Made by a program: the position numbers and the translations under genes. 64,000 nucleotides of DNA from Seison nebaliae (taxonomy: Eukaryota > Rotifera > Pararotatoria > Seisonacea > Seisonidae): NCBI GenBank assembly GCA_023231475.1, contig JALJEE010001540.1, forward strand, positions 62,001 through 126,000, given 5' to 3'. Under the pieces are notes generated by a model. The model was not told the DNA's origin, did not search any database, and saw nothing but the letters and a program-made list of their open reading frames with translations. Within the stretch, counting starts at the first letter, position 1, and each line of letters begins with the position of its first letter. This document shows positions 24,276 to 39,000 of the stretch, one piece after another.

Positions 24276-26654
24276 TACGAATTGTTAACGTATGATTTGA
24301 CGATTATTGATGAGAATTTTTCTTTTTCGTTAAATTCTCCCACATTTGATTTGGAAGACTTTCTAACAAGATGTCGAATTAAGTAGAAAATATTAAGAGA
24401 ATAATCATGAAGAAGAAATTTCTTAAATAATTTCCTTAAATTATTCCTGGGAACAGATATATATGATAACGTGATAAGAACATCAGGAGATGGATTGCGT
24501 AAAATTTTAAGGAAGAAATGGAATAAACGCGTCGAATAAGAGATCGTTCAGATGTTGTTGGAGATCTCCAATAAATAAATTGATATAAGAGTTAATAGAG
24601 AACATACACACATCAATTGTATTATTTTGATGATAATGAATAATATACATGCATCGTCGATAATAACTATAGTTCGTATAGGAATTGGAGGAATTAATAG
24701 GAAAATAAGTTCAGTATAACAATATTAATAGATGAATGTTGATATGTAAGAAATGAGATAGAGCAAATGAAATGTCGATCGTGAAAATAAAGTGTGTATA
24801 GAATTCTCTGCCCTTTAACGTTCCTTTTTCCTCTGATACATCCTCTCTATTTAAACTGAAAATTTTCGAAATTTTTTATGTCTTAAATGTTTCTTTACAT
24901 TCAAAATAAGTCTCTTCAATATTCAACCTCCCACCGATCGTTAATTTCTTTCCAACCTTCCTATATTTTTGCAGATTATTCGACGTATATTCTTTCCTTT
25001 TCTTGAGTCATTATATATATATATATATATTATATAAATATTTATTTCCATTCACATCAAACATATTCGTCAAGGTACTAAACACACAACCTTTGTTAAT
25101 GTCCAACAAATTTCTTATGGGAACTGTAAGGACTTTTACGGTTTTTATACATTGAATTTTCCTTTTTATTTTCACGTGTATTGGACCAAATGGGAAAACT
25201 TGTTTGATGGACCGTTCCTGACTTTTCATCAAACTGAAAATAATAATCGTCTCAAATAAAACTAAAATATAATCGTAAAATGATGGAAAAGCAGTTCCCA
25301 TAATAGTTTTAGTGAAGAATCAGCAATTTTTATTTTGGGAAATTGCAGTAACTCAAATTGCTAAACACAATCGATTACTGACTCAATAGTTAGCTAGAGT
25401 TCCTTCTACTTCACTTTTATTACTTCAACGGCGCTGAAATTATTCCATTACATTTTCCATATGTGTACCAAATATTTTAATGGCGAACTCTTCCGCACAA
25501 ACATTCTGAATTGCACACATAATAATAAAATTTTTTGAATATTTTGCACTCCGACAATTATTTTCCTTTATAATACTTATTATAACTATGTTAATGTGCA
25601 CTTTTTGCTTTGAAAAACTTACAAATTTTAGAAAATACATTAGAAACGTACTCATTAGAAATTTTTATCAAGAATTATATAACTATATTGTGGAGTATGG
25701 GAAATTATTTAAAAATATATAATGACTATACACATTCGAACTTTTTTCGGAAATTGAAAAAAGATTGTTCATTATATGGAAAGTTTTTCCGGAAATTTTA
25801 CGAGCATTGTGGAGAAGAATATTTATTCTTCTTACCAAATCAAATTAATATTTTGATTCATATTTTATTATTTTGGTGGTATAAAGTAGTAATAATCGTA
25901 GAAATATTCTAATGGTGATAGTTGTTATGATTAGAGAATAATCAAAATAAGAAAGTTCAAATCAATCATTCTTTAAAACAATCATTAGTATCATTATTAT
26001 GTTGATGATTAGTAGGGTATTCATCGAAAATAACGAATCAATTTCGTTTTCGATTATTTATTCAGAAAATAATGTGGAAATTTCCTCGATCGCTATTTCA
26101 ATTATCATCTATCAATTGGGAGCTATTGAATTTTTACACTCAATGATTAGAAAAAGAAGTTTTTGATGTTAAACAGAATAAGGAAATAACGTTTTTATAT
26201 ATGAACGAAATATTTTAGTTGATGAGAAACAAAAACAGATTTTTTTCTGAACTCAATAATCACTTGACCTAACTACTGCAACTCTAACTGTTCGGAGTTT
26301 ATTCGATCTATTGGGAGAACATCCAATTCAATTATTTTTAGAAAATTCAATTAATGTTATTAACAATTGTTAGTGATCGGTCAACTGAGAATTATTGGGT
26401 TGAGAAAAAGAAAATAAGAATAAATAAGAAAATTTTTTATCAAAATTAATTTTAAATATTTTATGATGAGTAAAGTTAAAAATTTTGAAAAGTTTGTCAG
26501 CAGATGTATTTAATGAGCGATAAAATGTTGATTTGCGTCTAATCTCATCGTTAAGTTTTGTGAATATGATAAACGAAAACAGAAGTCGATAGTTGTTCTT
26601 TTTCATAATTTGTTGAAAAATATGATGAAGTATATTAGCGTTATATTGAGTGAT
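24276..26654. other. Gene-free stretch between RhoGAP and FHL
   Basis: About 2.4 kb with short open frames on both strands (25011-25301 -, 25440-25655 -, 25610-25912 +) rich in Ile/Phe/Lys, as expected of random AT-rich DNA. None matches a family I know. It probably contains the upstream region of the RhoGAP gene. Confidence 0.5.
25011..25036. repeat. (AT)n microsatellite
   Basis: Near-perfect AT dinucleotide run of about 26 bp in non-coding DNA. Confidence 0.85.
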
Positions 26655-28231
26655 TCATTGATTCAACGTCTTCCCACAATCAGCACAATAAATCTTATCA
26701 TTATCAGTAACGAAGCCTTTGGCTACTAAAGATTCACTACATTTATCACACTTGAAACAATTACTATGCCAATGTCGATCTTCAAACGTCACATATTTCG
26801 TCCCACCAATACCTGGAGAGAATGTCAAGTATAGAATAACTGAATAACGACGAAACTAACCAGTTATTGGTTGTTTACATTTAGCACAACGTTTTGCGAA
26901 TTTCTCACCGAAACATTCTTCACAAAACGGCTGATCATCACGTGACGTGAATCGGGAATTTGTCAGTTGCTTCCCACAATTCGTACAAACAAAGCATTCA
27001 CGATGCCATGGTTGTTTCCGATATGTTACACCGCCATGGACGATGACCTAATTGTTGAAAAAGAAGAGGAAGTCAAAATAAAAAATAATAAATGGTGAAA
27101 CCTGTCCACATTTTGTACATTTAGTTGCAAATTTGTCCTCATAACATTTCACACAATATATTTGTTCGTCTTTTGGTATAAAACTGTTTGTACCGATCGG
27201 TTCCTTACAATTGAAACAGACGAAACACTTGTCATGATATTGCTTTCCTTTGTACTCCATTTTCTTCGCACCTAAATATTAAGAGTTACAGTACACTTGA
27301 AAAAATTAACTCGACGACCACATCATCAAATTTTATGAGAGAGCAATTATTACACAACGACAACTTTTTTTATATCAATAATCAGTTTAGGGTTATCTTT
27401 TCATAATATTAATAAACAGATGAGCAGGAGAGGAATGAGATAAATCAAATGGGATCATGAGAAAGATTTTGGAGAAACCATTTTAAATTGGCAGCAAAAT
27501 TAAATAATAAGAAAGATTTACTCATATCTACAGGAAATATTTTTGGCGAATAAGACGATTTCAACGGAAATATTTCAAAGAGAAAAGAGAAATTGTAAGA
27601 GGATTATGGAATTTGTATCGATAATATTAAGAACAATAATAATAATGATAATAATGATATATTGACATTGACAATTTTGATGAATGAAGAAGGCATCAGT
27701 AGATTCACCAATTATATACAATTTGTAATATATACAACCCAAAAGGTGAAGAGGAAAATATGTACAAACCTGGTTTAAATATTTCATTGCAGAAATCACA
27801 TCGTGAAGCGAATCTATCATTGAAACAGTCTCCACAGTACAATTTCTCATCTTTCGTTCCGAATTCAATTTCTGCTAATAGACGATTACATACGGAACAA
27901 CGAAAACATTCTTCATGCCAATGTTTCTCCTTGTAAGATAAGTCCTAGAAATAGTTTCAATATTAATAAACTGTTATGCTGGAAGTTGAAATGATAGAAA
28001 TATTGAATACAACTTATTATCATATGATGATGACATATAGAAATAAGAATAAAATGTAGTGATTATAACTTTGGACTGGGTGCCAATTTTTTTCCCACAG
28101 GCTTCACAAACATTGGCAAAGTTATTCTCGTAACATTCGAGGCAATACGGTTTTTCATCTTTTACTATATATTTCCCACCATTCAACGATGTGTTACATC
28201 TCGTACACATGAGTTGAGGTTGATCGGCCAT
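26655..28231 (-). CDS. FHL2: Four-and-a-half LIM domain protein
   Basis: Five exons (minus): 28231-28070, 27944-27770, 27271-27102, 27047-26861, 26812-26655; introns 125, 498, 54 and 48 nt; 283 residues, close to the 279-280 of vertebrate FHL1-3. It starts MADQPQLMCTRC (half LIM) and continues with four full LIM domains. Family strings include DLSYKEKHWHEECF, KKMEYKGKQYHDKCF, GGVTYRKQPWHRECF and GGTKYVTFEDRHWHSDCF; all zinc-ligand Cys/His pairs are in place. FHL proteins are adaptors at muscle Z-discs, focal adhesions and in transcription. FHL2 is used as the closest symbol; it may be the single invertebrate FHL. A splice acceptor just before the ATG hints at an upstream non-coding exon. Confidence 0.95.
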
Positions 28232-31200
28232 TTTTACAACTATTAAACTATAAGTGTCGCCCGGCGAATACGAAAAGAAGGAAAAGTGTCTATGAAAATT
28301 GAAAAAAAGAATAATGATTAGTTTTTTCTTTTTTTCCATTTTTCTCCTGTTTCTGTTGTTTATGAATAATTGATATGATAACAGTTGACAGATGAAGAAG
28401 AAATAGGTGATAAGAATATATTTCGTCAAGTGTACAATAAAATTGACGGTACTCTAATATCCAACTCTCATACAAAACCAAATAATAGCAACGAAATGAT
28501 GAATAATGATTATAAGAAGAGAGACGTATAAAAAGATGGAAGGATTTTTAATGGTAAATTGCCAAAAGTTGTCGATTGATCGAACAAATAGAATTTGTCA
28601 GTTAATTTAAAAAAAAACCGTTTTCAAATAACTGTTAATAAGAATTATAAGGTAAGAGAGACGAGTGAAAAAATGAAATTAAAAAAAAGAAAATTATTCG
28701 ATTAAACTTCCAATTTTTCTATAGATTTTTGCGCAACTTATAAATTTCTCATTTATTGCTCATTTTTCTTCACTGGTTTTATGATCATATATTTTTTTAC
28801 TTCGTACAAATAAATGTTTATTCGTATTTTCTTCCATTCCATTCGACTTTCTTAAAATGAAACATTTTTGTTGATTATTTGACGAAGTTGTGGGAAATGT
28901 TAACAAACAACAGGAACCTGAGAGAGAAAGAGAGAATGCAAAAATGGAAATATTGAAGGAAAATTGAAACAATTTAGATATTTCACAAAAATCAATGAAG
29001 TGAAGCTGGAAATCATTAAGAGCTTATTGAAAACTCTGAAAATTATCATCAAATTATTAGTCAGAAGTCAGAAATTATCAGGAAAATGTGGGAGATTATT
29101 GGGAAAATAAAGTAACAATAAAATGGAAAACAAAATCGATTATGACATCAATACGATTATGTGTGAGAAGGATGATGGAAATTCGTTTATCTAATTCAAT
29201 CATCTAATCAAAAAAAAATCAATTAATAATAATGAAAAAATAATTCTTCGAAGGAAATTATTACTAGGTTGACGAAGAGAGTGGCAGTATTGTTGGGAAT
29301 AGAATTTCATTCGTGCTTTTCCGTTTACTTCACTCAATGTAAGAAATAGAAAAAGAAGGAAAATTGAAAGGAAAATGCTCCAAAGTTATTTATGATGAAC
29401 TAAATGTTTTGTTTGTAATGATGAGTGAAAATCTAATAACTACATAGGACGAAGGTCAATTCTTCTCTATATTAACTTACATGAATGATGAGAAGTTGTT
29501 GATTGGTAATGATGATGGAGAAAATGTGCTCATCATGTAAGTTTTGGAGAAATATAGTTTTCCGGTATTTATTTGAACTTACAAGTTCCATTTTCCTCCA
29601 AATGGGTAATTCAAAATCGTAAACGCGCCACACTATCCTAATCTTATTACAGAGATAAAGATTTGATTGAAAAAATATTAAACATCATATACTCAATTCG
29701 TATTACTACTTTTCCTCACTTTATATAATAATACTTACGTGAAAAAGAAATGAAACGGTGATTTTCTCATCACTCAATTGGGTGAGAATAAAAGGAAAAA
29801 TAAACATATATAATAATATAAATATAATCGTGAGAATTAAATAAATGTTAAGAACATAATTAATTAGGTTGGGGAACTTGATTGGTTGATTGATAAATTG
29901 GGTGAAGAAAATGTGTTATTAGAAAAATCGGCGTTGAAATGACCGCAAAAAAAAATAATAGTTAACAAATTTCCCTATTGGAAAGAAGTGGGAGAGGTAA
30001 TGACCGAATTGAGCAGTGAAGTAATCACCGTTTCATTACTTTTTTCACATGAAAATTATTGAATATAGTGTGAAAAGGACCGGTTACACTCAAATGGTTT
30101 TTACCATATTTAGTGGTGACATATGAATGTTTCAATCTCAATTTTGTGTTTATCTATTTGAAAATTTTAAAACAATTTGAATAAATCTCTAGGGAGTTTT
30201 TGTTTTTCTATAACGATGTTTCCGTTCTACTGATTGAAGTATAATATTACCTTCACATCGTTTCATGGATAGAAAAATTAGTAGTAATAACATTCTCAGT
30301 TACGCATCGGGTGTGGAATGTTTGGAATAGAAACTAGTTAAAATTAAAAAAGGAACTGCATGTAAATGGATGCCTCATTTGTATTAATTCACGATAATTC
30401 GCTAAAGTAAATTCGACAATATTATGAAGAACTAATAAGAAAAAAAAGAAGGAAATTGGGAACGTTAGAGAAGAATAAATAAACATTTTATTAATTAATT
30501 ATTTCCATTGAAGATTTCTGAATTTCTAGAATCTAGAAGATAAAGTCAAAACAAATTAAATGACAATAAAATTTCAAGGTAATCCCAATTTCTTCTCAGA
30601 GTTTCCTCCTAATTATTCTTCTCCGATATCTCTTATTACTTTTAGTTAGAGTTCCACATTCTTTCGTGGCAGATCTCTGAATAACACTCGTTTTCTTTTC
30701 CTTCTTGGTAGTAAGAGTAGAACTTTATTGCGTTTCTTATCGATTCAAAATATTTTCTTTCAAAAATAATTATAAGTTTGATAATTTGCAACAATTATTT
30801 TATCAGGAAATTTTGTAATAACAATAATCTGATCGTATATCAATTCGGCTGAGAAGAAAAGTTTTATACAATTTCAGTTAAAATAATTTGTTTGTCCATC
30901 TGCTTATGTCATTTAGGTGAAAGTTCTAAACAACTTTAAGACAAACAATTCATGGAATTTGACTTAAGATAAATGCTTACTAGAATGGCATTCTTCCAAA
31001 TTCGATTTCATCAGAAATAAATAAATTAACTTTCGGAAATATTAGACGATTAATTATTCTATAAAAAATTCTTTAAAATTATTAAATGATAATTCTCTTG
31101 TTATTCTTAATTTTACAATAGTATTCCGAAGAAGATATGTAAAATTATTTTGACCCAAATTATGATGCCAATCTCTCTAGAAATATTGTGAATTAATGCG

Positions 31201-34200
31201 TGAATTATACATGGGAAATTCTTCTCGGAATAACATACTCGAATAGCACAACATAGGAAGAAGATGATTGAAAGAATACTAGAAATGAATTGAATAAAAG
31301 ACAATTTGTTCAATTTACTGTGAAATAGTTAATAAATTAGTTTGTCGATTTCCTCATTATTGGGTAGAATGTTTTGTGGGACGATAATCGTTCATTATCG
31401 TTACTTCCGTAAGTGGGAATGGATGATCTTAAGTAGTAACGAGAATAAATAAATGATTTTCATTATGTTTTTTGGATGGATGTTTCCTTGCTTTCAATAA
31501 CTAGAAGGAAAATGGAATAGGATAACAGTTGAGATGTTGAAGAAGAATCTCATGAGGACATTGTATAATGAAACAGGAAAATAATATCGGATTGATGAAC
31601 GTTTAATATTGAGAATTAATCTTATCATTTTGAAGAGCAACTCAGACTTTGTTCATGGGAAAACCGTCCATCAATATAGCGTGACGAAATGAAGTAAATT
31701 AAGTTAGAGAACAGCATCACCATCATGGTTATCATGATAGTCACTCGTATGAACATACGGACGGATGTAGGGCAATATCGGATAACAGATGGATAACGGT
31801 TGCCAGAAGGCAACATATTGGAGGTAATATAATATGTAGTCCAATAATAAAGGTGAAATACATGATATTGATGGGTAAAAATAAAAATAAATTTTCTTCA
31901 AATTCCTTTCATCATTATTGTTACGGACATCCAATTTCGTTTAGACACATAACGTGAACATGTATAAAGATGTGTGAAGATATTTTAACATCTTCGAGTC
32001 TTTCTTCTTTCGTCTAACAGAGATTTCTCACATACCTTGTTCATCAGAGGAAGTAAACTCAATTGTTTGAAAAAGAGAAGTGAACGAATTAGTAATAAGA
32101 ATGAATCAAACGAATAGACAGTTAAAGAATGAAAAAAAATTTGAGAAAACGTGGAGATGTATAAAAGGAGTAGTTAGTATTCATTGAATCGCCTTAATGA
32201 ACAAATCCGTTTCGTATGTCCTTCAGAAATTTGATGAATATTGAAGCGTTCGATTATTGAGTAGATAAGCGTCAAAAATCGATTCTCATTATTCATCACT
32301 CATTTATTTTTCCACCATTATTTCTCTAATTATTTTTAAATTATTCATTAAAAAAAAAAGAAATAAATTCATTCAAATTTCCCTCACATAATTTATTCTA
32401 ATTCTTATTAAATAGATCTTCTTTCCATATTTTGATGTATATCGATTCTCCTTTGATTGTTTGTTTATCGATCTCTCACTCCATACACACAGAGAAAAAG
32501 AAAACACAAAACTACACGAAAATACACTCACCTACACACACACACACACACAAACACACACGATAAAAGAGATAGCTAGAGATTATTAACATCCGATACA
32601 TCATGATACAAGCATAAGATTCTCAATATACATTGATATTGATGAAATGATTTTTGTTCAAAGCTTACCTCTTTGAGGAACAGATCGATAATCAACGGTG
32701 ATCTGAATCTGATATCGTCTATTTTCCGACGTATAATTTCTTAGTGTTCATCCAAAATCAATTTTGATAACCGATAGTGTGAAGAAGATATTATATATAT
32801 GTTGATTTTGCAACTGTGTAAGTGAAGGGAAGTTATGCTACGTTCCTGGCTACGAGGAAAAAATGTGGCAAACAATTGTATTGTTCTCATTCTCCTCAGC
32901 GTTTTCTTGTATTCGCTCCTTCTTTTCCACTTCTTATATGTCGATGAGAGAAGGTTATCAGTTTTATGTTTTGAAGATATACTCACATTGTTGAGAGTTT
33001 GACACAGATGATTAAGAAGAAATATATAATAGAACACTCACAAGGTGAACAGAATGAGGAAAGACGAATTCGAATTGAAAAGAAGAAATATTTAGTTGTT
33101 CTTCGGAAAAGAATTAAAATGTAATTAGTCTCCTGATTCCTTGTCACGTTAACAACAGAAAAATCATAGACACAAATTGAAAGGAAGGAGTAGAAAGTGT
33201 AGAAATAATAAGGCTGACTATCAGAAAAAAGGACGAACCTATTCCGAGTTTATTATTCATTTCGTTAAACGGATCACCTTCCCTGAATCAACATTAACTG
33301 GAACTTCGCTTTAACTTTTATTCCATTTAAACTGAGGAATTTCTTAATTGTTGGAAAGATTGCGAAAAGGAATGTATATTAATCTGATGATGAATGGGTT
33401 ATAATTATGCTTATCGAAGTAAAATTTTAAGCAGAATTGTTGATGATTACTCGTCGGACGATGATGGTATGTGGAGAGATGAACATTAAACAACAAACAC
33501 AACGGAATGATGTGAGAAAAAGAAAATATGAAATTCCTAAAAAGCACTCAATTTTTCAAATTGCTTAAAGAAACTCAATAACGAATTTATATTTTCCATT
33601 GTAAAGGAAAAGAGCATAACATCTTACGCACAACTAAATATAATGTTCAGTAATATTTTTAATAAATCTTAAATAAAGAAATAAAGTTATATAATTGTCA
33701 TTTTAACATTTCTTAACATTTAATGATTTTGATAATAGAAAAGATTCACGTCGGTTATATTATCTTCAAACTGTTGAAGTTGATATAAAATGAGATATGT
33801 ATTTATCGTTAAATATTGAAGAATGAAAAGGATTTCCGCAGTGAACGTATAGAATAGATTCAACATAAATATACAAAACTAATCAGAAGCCTTCGCCATT
33901 CTTCAAAATGGAAATGATGAATAATGTTAAAAGCAGAAAGATGAGTTTGAAGACGAATCCTATTTCAAGGTAAATCAATGACTATTTTGATAATTGTATA
34001 AATTTTATTCAAATTAACCATCGCACCAATCGAATACATAATCAGACATATTCTAATTAAATAGACACACTTCCATTATTGTATTCCTCTCCAGTTTTTT
34101 CCTGATATCATTTTTTAGAAATATAATTCCATCTTCAAATTATTGGTAGTATCCTACCGATATTTAGCAGGCACTTCATTCTACAATATGGATTTTTAAT

Positions 34201-34980
34201 ATTAAAAAAAAAGACGGAAACAAATAACAACAAAAAACTATAATTTAAATTGCATTATTGAATTCATAAGATATTTTATCTACTTCCGTTGCAAATTATG
34301 TTGCAGAATGAACTTTAAATTTAACGCAAATATAAATATTAGATAACATCTAAAATTATCTAATTTGTGATTTCTATCTGTAAAGTTGAAGTTTTAGAAG
34401 TTTTAAGTTTTCAAGATAATTCCCACATAATAATTATTCCGAAATATATCATGATTCTAAGCGATAAATATTTCAATTTTAAAATTCATAAACAAATATT
34501 TTGGAAGTTACTTAATTGTTTGAAGTTCATAGTTGCTATCGTTCTGATTCTTATAAAGTTAAAAAAAATTTAACTATCGTTCTAAAATTTCAGTTATGAA
34601 AAGAATTCTTTATTCTACTACTTTATTCTACATTAAAGCAAAAAGAATTAAAGATGGAATTGTGATAGGAGAAACTAAAGATTCTAGTTTCACAAAAATT
34701 ATCTAAATTGCCAATTGAGCAATTGTTGTTAATGATACAGAAGAATGGAAGTACTTTATTTGATCAATTTTCATCAATTCTGAAAATTGGTGGAATTGTA
34801 AGCAGAAAAATGAAGTGGGGGTGGTCATAAAGCATAGTAATAACTATATTATGGTGCACGACAGAAGGCAATTTGAGATATTTCGTTAATTTCTATTATT
34901 TTATTTAACACTTTATTTAAATGGATAAGCGTTGTAAAGGATTGAAAAGAAAGCGTTTTTGTGTGTTAATCGAATAAAGA
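28232..34980. other. 6.7 kb without recognisable coding sequence
   Basis: The largest gap of the window. Reading frames are short and compositionally random. It may hold the regulatory region and 5' non-coding exon(s) of FHL: a textbook donor (AGAG followed by GTAAGC) lies on the minus strand at 32668. No tRNA, repeat family or transposon was recognised by eye beyond one CA repeat. Confidence 0.5.
32533..32561. repeat. (CA)n microsatellite
   Basis: Imperfect CA run of about 29 bp in non-coding DNA. Confidence 0.9.
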
Positions 34981-35838
34981 ATGAAATTAGAATTTTTTGA
35001 TAAAAGTCATTGGAGTTTATTGAAATGTATACTGAATGAGAATACATACGATTATGTCTACAGTTTATTTCATGGGAAATATGCGATTGGTTTATATTTG
35101 GGAATCGTTGTCGTTCGTCATCCGTATGAAATGATAAATTTGTTGGATTTCCTAAGAAAGAAAGATAAATTGAAAGTGACATTTACGAAGAAGTTGATGA
35201 AATCGATGAAGGAATCGATGAAAGGAAATACAGATGAATATTTTGGAGAACCTCTAATTACAACTTTCATCCGGAAACTTTTTCGACGATATCAACAAGA
35301 CGGTGTGGGTGGAATGTTCGTCGGTTTACCGTTAAATATGATGAAACAATTACTTGAATTATTAGTGAATGGTCAATTACGAGAAATATTCCATTTGAAA
35401 GAATATGAGACGAACATGAAAAGTTCAAGATATTTGTACGAGAAATCTATTCGTCTAATGAAGCAAACGTCGATTTGCATAATTTCACATGTAATTACAC
35501 ATCCGATCAATCTCGCATACATTTATTATCTGGTCGAATATGGTGAGAGTGACGACTGGGGAATAATAATGAATATCTACAACATCTTTCTAAGAATTGG
35601 ATTGAAGAATGCTTTCCGTGGATTATTATCATCAATAATTTTTGATCTATTTATTTTGTACGTGAGAGAGTTATGTAAATTGATCGTCTCAATACAAAAC
35701 GGATCAGATTCTTCTAATTCCTTCGTGAAAAATGATCAAATCGAATTATATTCTTATATTTTATTTGCTCTCACTTTCCAACAGATGATCTACGATAGAT
35801 TTTATGAACAAGTTCTTGATAATATGATCATGTCTTAA
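34981..35838 (+). CDS. Diverged MTCH-like mitochondrial outer-membrane carrier homologue
   Basis: Single-exon frame of 285 residues. Family-level resemblance to MTCH1/MTCH2, degenerate SLC25-fold proteins of the mitochondrial outer membrane that insert tail-anchored proteins: VVVRHPYEMINLL, then GVGGMFVGLPLNMMKQLL (compare the GRRGLFTGL region), then ISHVITHPINLAYIYY (compare the LITHPFHVI region), followed by an amphipathic pair and AFRGLLSSIIFDLF. Canonical PxD/ExxK carrier signatures are absent, as in MTCH. Identity is low, and assignment rests on the order of these short blocks. Converges on VPS18, 178 bp away. Confidence 0.5.
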   Translation: MKLEFFDKSHWSLLKCILNENTYDYVYSLFHGKYAIGLYLGIVVVRHPYEMINLLDFLRKKDKLKVTFTKKLMKSMKESMKGNTDEYFGEPLITTFIRKLFRRYQQDGVGGMFVGLPLNMMKQLLELLVNGQLREIFHLKEYETNMKSSRYLYEKSIRLMKQTSICIISHVITHPINLAYIYYLVEYGESDDWGIIMNIYNIFLRIGLKNAFRGLLSSIIFDLFILYVRELCKLIVSIQNGSDSSNSFVKNDQIELYSYILFALTFQQMIYDRFYEQVLDNMIMS

Positions 35839-36016
35839 GAACCTTTTCAATTTCATTAGAGAACTAATAAATGTGAATATTCAAAAACTTTATCCAATTG
35901 TCCAATGTTTGTCCAATTCTGTAGAATGGGTGAATTGTCCAAACGATGAAGAAAGTTTTGAGAAATTTTTGTTTATTAAGTTTATGAAAAATGATGAAAA
36001 AAATGGAAAAAATAAT

Positions 36017-39000
36017 TTAAGACCATTCGGCCATATCGGAACGTAACTGATTTCCGTTATCATTCGAATAAATTAAATGATCAAGACGATCAACAGCCCT
36101 ATTAGAACAAAGAGGACAGGTAATGACTAAATTGTTATTCTCTTTCAATTCCAAACAATCTCGATGAACATGATGAGAACAAGATGGAAAGACTGTAAAT
36201 TGTTTTCCATTCATCAATCGTTTCTCACAAACGGAACATCGATGCAATCCATTCAACGATATTCCTTCTCTTGTTTCTCCTGTATTTCTAACCTGATTCC
36301 TTAATGACTTACATAAATTATGTTGTTCTTTCATTTCATTTTGACATTTGTCTAAGAATGGAATTATGATTGGCGAATAATGTTCCATCGTCGTTCGATT
36401 TTTAGGGAGGAGATGATCAATTCGAAGGAAGATATCATCACTTAAAGACTCCTGATATTTCTCATAATATTGCTGCAATTCATTATGTCGATACTTAGCG
36501 AGATAGTTAGCAAAAATGGAGAATATTGACGATTTCTCTTCGATGGACAAGTCGTTAGAACTTAATAATTTTTCCGTTAATTTTCTCGCATTCTTCTCTT
36601 CAATTGGAAGTAAAAGATATTGTTTCAATAAATTTTCATAATCTTTCTTCATCTCATATAATTTGATAAGAATCGAATTTTTTACTGACTCATCGAATAA
36701 TTGAATAACATAATCGATATCGAAATAAATCTTTAGAGAGAATGACAATTAAAAATTGTTGAGGATGGAAAGAAGATTAGAAGAAAATTTCAAACTTTTT
36801 TGTTAGAAGATTTGTGGAAATATTGTTGAATTTTTACCATTGATTCATTCGTCTTTTTCGATAAGAGGAGAAGATATTGATGATGGATAAATTGTGATGT
36901 TAATTGTTTATCATAAATAATATATTCCAATAATTTGATGAATTGTTCGATATAGACTTCATTCGAATAGATATCGATGAGAGATGATAAGGAAAAGATA
37001 ATTTTATCCATATTTAATTTCTCATCAATTTTTTGGATAGTATCGATGAAATTGACGGGCTCCTTAATAAATAAGATATCAAAATGGTTATAAAGTAGAT
37101 CAGAATGATATTGAACGATATCGATGCACGATTTATAATCATTATCAATCAAATTCAATTGAAAGACTTTATCATAATCTTTGAGAACGATTTCGATAAA
37201 CTTCTTCTTCTCCTTCTTCAATTGCATTCCATCAAATATCGAATAAACCATCTTAATATTAACGTTCAATATCTCCAAAATTTTCTTTCGACTGTTCATA
37301 AATTTGAGTAATTGCTCAAATAATTGTTCGTTGAACGACATATCTTTATACATTTCCAAATATTTATCGATAATCAAATAAATCAAAATCTGATATGGTG
37401 TTGTAATATCTGGTTTGACGACATCGATCATTCTCAATAATCGTTCACATAAAAATTTCAATTCAACATTCTTTAAAAGACTCTCATATTTTTTATTAGA
37501 CGATTGTTGTAATCGTTTCAATTGATTATATGATTCACAAAATGTCAAATTATTACAAGCTAAAGAGATAGCTAAATTATTCAATAGATTACTATCTGCT
37601 TCTAAAGTAGTTATTAAACTTTTATCATTTGTTATTCTATGGATGAGAGATCTCATGTACAAAGTTTGTAGATGAGAAGTGGCTTCATTGACAACTTTAC
37701 TAGCTGATTGTGAAAGATCATTATTAATCGATGAAATATTATCATGATGACTGGTGATATAATCATTGAACAATAACGATGTTAATTGGAGAGCTATTGT
37801 GAATTGTTCATTCTCTCCATACAATTTCCATGCTGATGATGAATCATTAATAATTCGAATAGAGAAGAAACCCAAAGAAGGAAAGAAACAAATCAATTTC
37901 TTTTCCGTTAAAGAGTCATTCCGATTATATTTCATAATTTGCATACAATTCAATCGTCGTCGTGCTAATAATGTGGCAGTTCTTGGTAATGTTGTGGTGG
38001 TGGTTGTTGAAGTGGAAAGATTAGTGTTTGAAAGAGATGATAACGAACTCTCATTTGATGGATGATTCATTGATCGATTGGCAATCCATTGAAGAATTTC
38101 ATGATCGAATTGATAATAAATACTTTTCGTTCCACTAATCCCATTGATATCGCTCATAGCCACCACATATGGTTGTGAATCATATGCTACTATAAGACAG
38201 AATGGTGTCAATGATAAATGTAAAGGTTCATAAATTCCATCATCATCTAACGACAACGATTTCAATTGATTTTGATCGAAGACTTTCGATTGAACTGAAT
38301 CGAATCGTTTAGACGCCGCTATCAATGTACAATGAGAATAAAATTCTTTATTCTTAAAAACTCCATTATCATTATCAACGATCTTTTGAAAGGAACGATG
38401 AAAACGATTAACTACCACAACATGTTTGGTTAACCAAGCGATTCTCGAAATATCTCGAATAGCAAACGGTTCCGTCTCTCCATCATATATCGATAATTTA
38501 CACACATTCAATTCATCACTTGAATGTTGACATTGTTGTCGTTGTTGTACAGGCGATGTCCGATGAAATTGTTGATCATTCATTCCCAATGGAACTTCTA
38601 TAAAATATGGAACTTGCAATAATTTATGTTCAATTGATTTGACCGAATTGAACGTGGACCAATTGGAGAAGATGGAACGGAAATATTGCACGTTCATATC
38701 TTCCAATGACGTCTGTGAGAAAACTTTCTTTAATGTGACATAACTAATTGTAAAACGATTGATATTTCTTTCAAAAAAATGATAGAGACGATTTGGCGTG
38801 GCGAAAAATATAACGAAGAAATAATTGATGGAATCATTCGACGATGCCATCTTATTATTGGAAGTGATGGATGCCGATTCTTTTAACAGAATGAAATTGA
38901 TTTCTTCAATCTGATAATTTATCATTTCATCATTTATAATTGTTCGAGTAGATGAAGTACGTCGTGATGATGATAATAAAACCGAATCATTTTTATTCAA

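Noticed and set aside
25440-25912. Overlapping frames on both strands between RhoGAP and FHL
   Set aside because: Ile/Phe/Lys/Asn-rich composition typical of AT-rich noise; no recognisable motif and no consistent splicing.
29460-29590. GTAAGT-like donors on both strands
   Set aside because: No open frame or acceptor in phase nearby; isolated matches.
32533-32561. CA repeat as a possible regulatory Z-DNA element
   Set aside because: An ordinary microsatellite; no nearby promoter evidence.
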